Positions 34,341-40,154 of a stretch of DNA of 40,154 nucleotides are shown here, in pieces; position 1 is the first letter of the stretch, and every line of letters starts with the position of its first letter. Under the pieces are notes generated by a model that did no database searches, was not told the DNA's origin, and saw only the letters and a program-made list of their open reading frames with translations. Source of the stretch: Tissierellia bacterium. GTDB taxonomy: Bacteria; Bacillota; Clostridia; Tissierellales; Peptoniphilaceae. Both the position numbers and the translations under genes were made by a program. The stretch spans positions 1-40,154 of the forward strand of contig JAUNUQ010000022.1 of NCBI GenBank assembly GCA_030538075.1, written 5' to 3'.

Positions 34341-35435
34341 CTAGACATTAAAGCGAAAGAGGACGACATCCCCATCGGCCATCTTGTATTCCTTTCCTTC
34401 CAGACGAACTGCACCATGTTCCTTGGCGGCAACCATGGAGCCGTATTTTACGAGATCATCAATATAGATGGTCTCCGCTCGAATAAAGCCCCTTTGGATA
34501 TCTGTATGGATTTTTCCGGCGGCCTCTTGCGCGGAAGTACCCTTTTGAATGGTCCATGCCCGCGTCTCTTGGGGACCCGTAGTCAAAAAGCTGATCAAGC
34601 CCAATAGGGAATAGCTAGAGCGGATCAATTTGTTGAGTCCAGACTCCTCCAAGCCCATGGCTTCTAGCAGCTCACGGACATCTTCCTCTTCCAATTCAGA
34701 GATCTCCTGTTCGATCTTGGCACTGATCACCACGACCTCAGAGCCCTCCGCCTGGGCATATTCTCGGATCTTTGCAACATGGGCATTGTTAATACCATCT
34801 TCGGCCACCTCTTCTTCCGAGACATTGGCCACATAGATGATCGGTTTGATGGACAGGAGATTGAATCCGCGGATCAGTTTATTTTCCTCATCAGTGAAGC
34901 TGAGCTTTCGAGCGGATTTGCCCTCTGACAACACATCATATAGTTTCTTGAGCAGATCGGCTTCCACCTGCAGCTTTTTGTCTGCACGTGCAGCCTTGAC
35001 TGTCTTATCCAATCTGCGCTCTACCATCTCCAAATCGGCGAAGATCAATTCCAAATGGATGGTCTCGATATCCCGAAGGGGTTCCACAGCACCATCGACA
35101 TGGACGACGTCAGGATCTTCAAAACACCTGAGCACCTCGACGATGGCATCCACCTCTCGGATGTTCGCCAAAAATTTGTTGCCAAGGCCTTCGCCTTTGC
35201 TCGCACCCCGTACCAATCCGGCGATGTCCACAAATTCAATAAAGGCGGGTATGATCTTCTTCGAATTGCTCAATTTCGCCAACTGGTCCAATCTGCCATC
35301 CGGAACATCGACTACGCCGACATTTGGATCAATTGTACAAAAAGGATAATTCGCCGCTTCTGCACCGGCTTTTGTGATCGCATTAAATAATGTGCTCTTG
35401 CCCACATTGGGCAGGCCTACAATTCCCAATTTCAT
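34341..35435 (-). CDS. ychF: Redox-regulated P-loop ATPase YchF (OLA1-like)
   Basis: Obg-family ATPase that associates with ribosomes. I place the start at ATG 35435 (MKLGIVGLPNVGKST), the family norm. ATG 35447 four codons upstream is possible; earlier starts are excluded because they fall in the promoter at 35467-35495. The 364-residue protein has the Walker A GLPNVGKS (7-14), switch block FVDIAGLVRGASKGEGLGN near 67-85 (DxxG), the OLA1-type NVSEE (in place of the GTPase NKxD) near 203-207, and a C-terminal TGS domain with RGFIRAETI and GKEYKMADGDVV. The ribosome site is weak and the 5' leader short. Confidence 0.95.
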   Translation of the reverse strand: MKLGIVGLPNVGKSTLFNAITKAGAEAANYPFCTIDPNVGVVDVPDGRLDQLAKLSNSKKIIPAFIEFVDIAGLVRGASKGEGLGNKFLANIREVDAIVEVLRCFEDPDVVHVDGAVEPLRDIETIHLELIFADLEMVERRLDKTVKAARADKKLQVEADLLKKLYDVLSEGKSARKLSFTDEENKLIRGFNLLSIKPIIYVANVSEEEVAEDGINNAHVAKIREYAQAEGSEVVVISAKIEQEISELEEEDVRELLEAMGLEESGLNKLIRSSYSLLGLISFLTTGPQETRAWTIQKGTSAQEAAGKIHTDIQRGFIRAETIYIDDLVKYGSMVAAKEHGAVRLEGKEYKMADGDVVLFRFNV

Positions 35436-35466
35436 ATCATCACTCATTTCTTTGTATTCTGAAAGT

Positions 35467-35495
35467 ATTATATCCATAGCGTTTTGAAATAGCAA
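35467..35495 (-). promoter_or_regulatory. Promoter of ychF
   Basis: On the - strand, TTGCTA (35490-35495), 17 bp, TATAAT (35467-35472): 4/6 and 6/6. Transcription would start around 35460, ruling out the longer ychF reading frame. Confidence 0.75.
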
Positions 35496-35536
35496 GCAAC
35501 CTTAAGAGTATTCTGGAATTTTGTTGCAATCTGGAT

Positions 35537-35565
35537 TTGAACTAGCACTCCCATTGCGTTATAAT
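35537..35565 (+). promoter_or_regulatory. Promoter of the aminopeptidase-uvrC-hprK operon
   Basis: TTGAAC (35537-35542), 17 bp, TATAAT (35560-35565). About 30 nt before the ATG at 35596; divergent from the ychF promoter, with about 40 bp between the two -35 boxes. Confidence 0.8.
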
Positions 35566-35595
35566 GACCTTAGTATATGATTCTGGAGGACATAG

Positions 35596-37371
35596 ATGAT
35601 CAGAGAAAGACTAAAACAATTAAGAGAAAAAATGGCTCTGCGTGGTATCGATGCGTATTTGGTGACTTCGTCAGATCCACACCAATCAGAGTATTTGGCG
35701 GATTATTATAAGGCTCGGGCATTCGTCTCCGGTTTTACAGACTCGCAGGGTACCGCAGTCGTCACACGTGACGAGGCCATCCTATGGACAGATGGGAGAT
35801 ATTTCATTCAGGCAGATTTCGAGTTACAGGGCACAGAGTTCAAATTATTTAGACAGGGGGTACCTGGAGTACTCACCGTCGCAGAGTTCTTGAAGGACAG
35901 GGTCCGTCCTGGTGGCAAGATCGGTTTCGATGGAAACTGCGTCTCCTATCAGCTCTATCGTGACCTTTTAGAGAAGATGGATGACCAGATCTTGATCGGT
36001 TCCTTGGATTTCATCAAGGAAATTTGGAAGGATCGACCTGCTCTGCCCCATGGGGAAGCCTTTGCCCATCAACCGGAATATACCGGAAGTACCGTGGCCG
36101 ATCGGATCCGAGAACTCAGGAAGCGAATGGGGCAGCAGGGAATCGACAATTATATCATCTCCGCATTGGACGATGTGGCCTATCTCTACTGTCTCCGGGG
36201 CAGGGATATCCCATGTAATCCTGTGATCTTCGCCTATGCTTTGATCTCTCGTGATCAAGCGCTCCTGTTCTGTGATATGGCGAAACTGACGGATGAGGTC
36301 AAAGAACATCTCGCATCCAATGGAGTTGAGATAAGGCCCTATGACGAAGTCGGGGATATATTGTCCCAGATCCCTGGTAAGTCAACCCTCTTTTTTGATC
36401 CTGCATCTGTCAGCATCGCATTGATCGATAGGGCTCCATCAAATGTGCAATTGATCAAGGATCGCAGCATAGTGGGGGCGATGAAAGCGATTAAGAATGA
36501 GACGGAATTACGCCACCAACGCAATGCCTATCTGAAAGATGGCACTGCTCTGGTTCGCTTATTTCATTGGATTGAGACGGGAACCCCCACAGGCGTCGTA
36601 ACGGAGGTGGCCGTTGTAGATAAAGCTCTAAAACTCCGCTCAGAACAAGAACATTTTATTGAAAACAGCTTTGAGACCATCGCTGCCTATGGTGCAAATG
36701 CCTCCATGCCCCATTATGCGCCGAGCCAAAATAGACAAGCTGTCCTGAAGCCAAAGGGGCTGTTTCTCCTCGATAGTGGCGGTCAATATTTGGACGGCAC
36801 CACGGACATCACGAGAACCATTCAATTAGGTGAGTTAACGGACACGGAAAAACTACACTATACTCTGACTTTGAAATCCCATATCAGCTTGATCTCTGCA
36901 AAATTCAAGGTCGGGACCAGTGGCCACTATCTGGACGCCTTTTCCAGGCTACCGCTATGGCGTGAGGGCGTGGACTATAACCACGGGACAGGACATGGGG
37001 TGGGCTATTTGCTCTTCGTCCACGAAGGACCCCATCGAATCGCCGTTCAGCCAAATGCCATTCCCCTAGAAGAGGGCATGGTCGTCTCCGTGGAACCCGG
37101 TCTATATGTGCCGGATAGCCATGGGGTGCGGATAGAAAATATCTGTGTGGTCAAGAAGGACATCACCAATGAGTTTGGATCCTTCCTGTCCTTTGAGATC
37201 CTCTCTGTTTGCCCCATCGACACGAGACCTCTATTGGTGGATCGATTGGATGATCACGAGATTCAGTGGTTGAATGAATACAATCAGAGCTGCTATGACA
37301 AATTGGCAGATCGTCTCAGTGGTGCGGACCTGAAGTATCTGGAACAAGCCACAAAGAGCATTTCAAGATAG
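35596..37371 (+). CDS. Xaa-Pro aminopeptidase, M24B family (three-domain)
   Basis: Removes N-terminal residues preceding proline from peptides. At 591 residues it is the long form: two creatinase-like N-terminal domains (about 4-135 and 155-300) and the C-terminal pita-bread peptidase domain (about 310-540). Metal ligands are visible: LLDSGG near 391-396, TTDITRT near 402-408, the His in GTGHGVG near 472-478, EGMVVSVEPGLY near 492-504 and GVRIEN near 511-516. A GGAGGA ribosome site precedes ATG 35596. It is first in an operon with uvrC and hprK; TAG is directly followed by the uvrC ATG. Confidence 0.94.
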   Translation: MIRERLKQLREKMALRGIDAYLVTSSDPHQSEYLADYYKARAFVSGFTDSQGTAVVTRDEAILWTDGRYFIQADFELQGTEFKLFRQGVPGVLTVAEFLKDRVRPGGKIGFDGNCVSYQLYRDLLEKMDDQILIGSLDFIKEIWKDRPALPHGEAFAHQPEYTGSTVADRIRELRKRMGQQGIDNYIISALDDVAYLYCLRGRDIPCNPVIFAYALISRDQALLFCDMAKLTDEVKEHLASNGVEIRPYDEVGDILSQIPGKSTLFFDPASVSIALIDRAPSNVQLIKDRSIVGAMKAIKNETELRHQRNAYLKDGTALVRLFHWIETGTPTGVVTEVAVVDKALKLRSEQEHFIENSFETIAAYGANASMPHYAPSQNRQAVLKPKGLFLLDSGGQYLDGTTDITRTIQLGELTDTEKLHYTLTLKSHISLISAKFKVGTSGHYLDAFSRLPLWREGVDYNHGTGHGVGYLLFVHEGPHRIAVQPNAIPLEEGMVVSVEPGLYVPDSHGVRIENICVVKKDITNEFGSFLSFEILSVCPIDTRPLLVDRLDDHEIQWLNEYNQSCYDKLADRLSGADLKYLEQATKSISR

Positions 37372-39210
37372 ATGTTTGACATCCAGGAAGAGCTAAAAAA
37401 ACTGCCCGACCTGCCTGGCGTATATCTGATGAAAAATAGTGAGGGAGAGGTCATCTATGTGGGTAAAGCCATCTCCCTCAAGAGCCGGGTGCGTTCTTAT
37501 TTTAATAAGGACGCTAGCAAGCATCCCAAAGTCATCGCTATGGTTTCACATATCCACTCTTTCTCCTATCTCATCGTGGATAATGAAGTGGAAGCTCTGG
37601 TGCTCGAGTCCAATCTGATAAAAGAGAAGAGACCAAAATACAATATCTTACTGCGAGACGATAAGTCCTATCCCTTTATTAAAATCACGAAGGAACCCTA
37701 TCCTCGACTCCAAAAGACGAGGCGGGTCTTAAATGATGGGGGCACCTACTTCGGTCCCTTTCCAAATGCCTTTGCCGTCAATGAATTGATCGACTTAATC
37801 CACGAGATCTACCCACTTCGAACCTGCAATTTGGACTTTCGAAAGGGGGCACGGCTCAAACGGCCTTGTTTGAATTATTTCATCGGTAGATGTCTGGCGC
37901 CATGTGTTGGAAAGGCAGATGAAGCATTGTATCTCAAGAACATCGAGGTCATCGAAGCCTTTCTCAAAGGCAAGAGCGACCATCTAATCCATTATCTCCG
38001 TTCTCGAATGGAAGGACATTCCGAAAAGCAGGAATACGAGATGGCGATCAAATACAGGGATTATCTGAACACCGTGGACATCGTCCTGCAAAAGCAGAAG
38101 ATCTCGAATCTCAAAGGGCAGGACATCGATATGATCTCCGTGGTCAAGGAGGATCAAATCGTTTGCTTTCAGATCTTCTACATGCGCGGGGGCAGGGTGA
38201 TCGACGCGCATCACTTCATTACGGAGGACGAGTACGACTCTGAATATGCTGAACTGATGTCCGCCTTCATCAAACAGTATTACCTGGATGTATCCTATAT
38301 CCCAAGGGAGGTTCTGGTCGAATATGAACCCATCGATCTGGATTCGATCCGAGAATTCCTCCGCCAAAAAAAGGGCTCCCTTGTCCATATCCAGATTCCC
38401 AAACGCGGAGAAAAAGTGGATTTGCTCAAGATGGTTCGGCAAAATGCATTGGAGAACCTGAATAAATACAAAGAGTCCAAGAAACGCAGAGAGCGCATCC
38501 GGCCACTGGGGCTGGAGCATCTCGAAGGGGCCCTTGGTCTCGAAGGGCTGCATCGAATTGAAGCCTATGATATTTCCAATACTTCCGGTGTACAATCCGT
38601 CGGGTCCATGGTGGTGTTTGAAGAGGGGATCAAGGCGACGAAGGAATACCGAAAGTTCAAGATCAAGTCGATCGAAGGATCGGATGACTATGGTAGTATG
38701 CGAGAAGTCCTACAGAGAAGATTTCGGCGCTGGGAAGTAGAGAAGCATACAGGGACGGGCTTTGGATCCACCCCTGACATCCTGTTGATCGACGGCGGAA
38801 TTGGCCATGTCCACACTGCGCAGGAGGTGCTGGACGCCTTTCAACTGGAGATCCCAGTATGCGGTCTGGTGAAGGACGAGTTCCATAACACCAGAGCTCT
38901 CATCTATCAGGATAGGGAATATCCCTTGAAACTGGGCTCAGCCGTCTACCGATTTCTCTATGGAATCCAAGAGGAGGCCCACCGTTTTGCCATTGATTAC
39001 CACAAAAAGCTGCGCTCAAAATCCCTCACAGGATCGGTCTTAGATGAGATTCCAGGCATTGGTCCCATGCGTCGCCAGAGTTTACTAAGGCATTTTCAGT
39101 CCGTTGAAGGGATACGAAGAGCTAGTGTAGAAGAACTGATGAACGCACCAAAGATGAACCGGCGAGCCGCTGAATCGGTCCATCACTATCTAAATGAGGA
39201 TGTGAGATAA
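37372..39210 (+). CDS. uvrC: Excinuclease ABC subunit C
   Basis: Makes both incisions in nucleotide excision repair. The 612-residue protein has the GIY-YIG nuclease domain (PGVYLMKN near 14-21, VIYVGKA near 27-33, LESNLIKEKRPKYNI near 79-93). A Cys set around CNLDF...RPCLNYFIGRCLAPC (147-177) follows, then a UVR motif near 210-230, the RNase H-like C-terminal nuclease (EAYDISNTSG near 397-406, LIDGG near 467-471) and a helix-hairpin-helix IPGIGPMRRQSLLRHF near 560-575. It starts on the codon after the aminopeptidase stop, with no clear ribosome site, so reinitiation is likely. Confidence 0.97.
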   Translation: MFDIQEELKKLPDLPGVYLMKNSEGEVIYVGKAISLKSRVRSYFNKDASKHPKVIAMVSHIHSFSYLIVDNEVEALVLESNLIKEKRPKYNILLRDDKSYPFIKITKEPYPRLQKTRRVLNDGGTYFGPFPNAFAVNELIDLIHEIYPLRTCNLDFRKGARLKRPCLNYFIGRCLAPCVGKADEALYLKNIEVIEAFLKGKSDHLIHYLRSRMEGHSEKQEYEMAIKYRDYLNTVDIVLQKQKISNLKGQDIDMISVVKEDQIVCFQIFYMRGGRVIDAHHFITEDEYDSEYAELMSAFIKQYYLDVSYIPREVLVEYEPIDLDSIREFLRQKKGSLVHIQIPKRGEKVDLLKMVRQNALENLNKYKESKKRRERIRPLGLEHLEGALGLEGLHRIEAYDISNTSGVQSVGSMVVFEEGIKATKEYRKFKIKSIEGSDDYGSMREVLQRRFRRWEVEKHTGTGFGSTPDILLIDGGIGHVHTAQEVLDAFQLEIPVCGLVKDEFHNTRALIYQDREYPLKLGSAVYRFLYGIQEEAHRFAIDYHKKLRSKSLTGSVLDEIPGIGPMRRQSLLRHFQSVEGIRRASVEELMNAPKMNRRAAESVHHYLNEDVR

Positions 39211-40134
39211 GTGAAAACCATTACCATCGAAAAACTGGCACAGGCACTAAAACTCGAAATCATCAATAAGAGCTCGGATTTCACCACACGCACCCTGAGT
39301 AACAAGGACGTCAATCGACCGGGACTGCAGTTGGCGGGATATCTGGACGAGTTCTCCTATAAGCGCTTACAGATCCTGGGGAAGGTTGAACAGGCTTATT
39401 ATATGAGCTTGGATCCAGAAGTCCGATACGAGCGCTTTCGGGGCATCCTTTCCTATCCTCTGCCCGCCATCATCTTCTCCCATGGAGTGCAGATCAGTGA
39501 GGATATCATAGACCTAGCCAATTACTATAACAAGACCGTCTTGCGCTCGGATCTGCCCTCGACAAAGCTCATCAACCGGGTGACCAGCGTATTGGATGAA
39601 GTTCTGGCAGAGGAGGTGACCCTCCACGCGGATCTGATGGAGATCTATGGGATGGGTGTGCTGATTCGTGGGGATAGCTCTATTGGAAAATCCGAGACGG
39701 CGCTGGATTTAGTGACCAGGGGACATCGTCTGGTCGCCGACGATGTCGTGGATATCATCAAGCTAGATGAGGGACTGCTGGGTTCCTGCCCAGAGAATAT
39801 CCGCCATTTTTTGGAGATCAGAGGCATCGGCATCTTGGATATTCGAAGGCTATATGGCGTCGGGTCTGTAAAGGCGAGCACCTATGTGGATCTGGTGATT
39901 CACCTCGAACAATGGGACAATGAAAAGGAATACGATCGTCTGGGACTAGACGACAACTATACGGAGATCCTAGGGGTCAAAATTCCAATCATCAATTTAC
40001 CTGTAAAACCAGGTCGGAATATCGCCATGATCGTAGAGGTGGCGACTAGGAATACCAGACAGAAATCCCTAGGCTACAATGCTGCTGTAGAATTAAATAA
40101 TAGATTGATAGAAGACCTTCGAAACAAAGCTTAG
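39211..40134 (+). CDS. hprK: HPr kinase/phosphorylase
   Basis: Phosphorylates HPr on Ser46 and reverses this, setting carbon catabolite control in Bacillota. The 307-residue protein starts at GTG 39211, directly after the uvrC stop. Seen: HxD in LHADLMEIYG (139-141), the P-loop GDSSIGKSE near 154-162, RGHRLVADD near 170-178 and the HprK signature LEIRGIGILDI near 201-211, then NLPVKPGRN near 262-270. The P-loop has Ser where many relatives have Gly (GDSG), which still fits GxxxxGKS. It is complete within the window and presumably followed by lgt-type genes outside. Confidence 0.96.
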   Translation: MKTITIEKLAQALKLEIINKSSDFTTRTLSNKDVNRPGLQLAGYLDEFSYKRLQILGKVEQAYYMSLDPEVRYERFRGILSYPLPAIIFSHGVQISEDIIDLANYYNKTVLRSDLPSTKLINRVTSVLDEVLAEEVTLHADLMEIYGMGVLIRGDSSIGKSETALDLVTRGHRLVADDVVDIIKLDEGLLGSCPENIRHFLEIRGIGILDIRRLYGVGSVKASTYVDLVIHLEQWDNEKEYDRLGLDDNYTEILGVKIPIINLPVKPGRNIAMIVEVATRNTRQKSLGYNAAVELNNRLIEDLRNKA

Positions 40135-40154
40135 GTTTCTTGACATCTAAAGGC

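Noticed and set aside
34837-35349. 170-codon open frame on the + strand
   Set aside because: It is antisense to ychF, low in complexity (Ser/Thr-rich) and without a ribosome site.
37984-38595. 203-codon open frame on the - strand
   Set aside because: It lies antisense within uvrC, has no ribosome site and no family features. The uvrC frame is clearly the coding one.

Overview
The window looks like chromosome from an anaerobic, low-to-mid GC member of the Bacillota (Clostridia/Tissierellia-like). The evidence is AGGAGG-type ribosome sites, a dissimilatory-type asrABC sulfite reductase, formate-tetrahydrofolate ligase, HPr kinase, a CBS-containing family II pyrophosphatase, YerC and DegV. I cannot name the species. 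No rRNA, tRNA, CRISPR array or intact transposase was seen.

Region 1 (1-7.3 kb) is an AT-rich defence island on the + strand. It holds a 5'-truncated and possibly frameshifted type I restriction-modification set (hsdM, hsdS, hsdR). Next comes a compact two-gene CBASS-like module: a CD-NTase overlapping a protein with two membrane segments and a C-terminal beta-rich domain of Cap15 type. About 880 bp without an intact gene follow, with apparent gene debris and several perfect inverted repeats.

Region 2 (7.7-16.5 kb) is an accessory segment of mostly single genes on both strands. It has an EamA transporter, a PadR/DUF2812 pair, an ICMT-like methyltransferase, three alpha/beta hydrolases (one lacking the usual catalytic His), a SAM methyltransferase, a DUF1232 protein and a small zinc-ribbon protein. 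Two diverged copies of an ~87 bp hairpin element lie here, and a third related hairpin lies at 22.3 kb.

Region 3 (16.7-21 kb) is the sulfite reductase operon asrABC, followed by a TDT-family membrane transporter that is probably linked to sulfite or sulfur-anion transport. A 39-codon ORF with a strong ribosome site overlaps the transporter start by 4 nt.

Region 4 (21-25.2 kb, - strand) holds a DegV protein, a nucleoside hydrolase and the CBS-type Mn-dependent pyrophosphatase. The last is divergent from the purine operon.

Region 5 (25.3-33.7 kb) is a tightly packed purine operon, purE-purF-purM-purN-purH-purD, then fhs (10-formyl-THF supply for PurN and PurH) and yerC. purC and the purL/Q/S genes are absent here. 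The most striking observation in the window is that PurF keeps its PRPP site and all four Fe-S cysteines but has lost the catalytic Cys and the other glutaminase residues, suggesting an ammonia-dependent or partner-dependent enzyme.

Region 6 (33.7 kb to the end) contains mobA, convergent ychF, and a + strand run of an M24 aminopeptidase, uvrC and hprK joined with no spacer bases.
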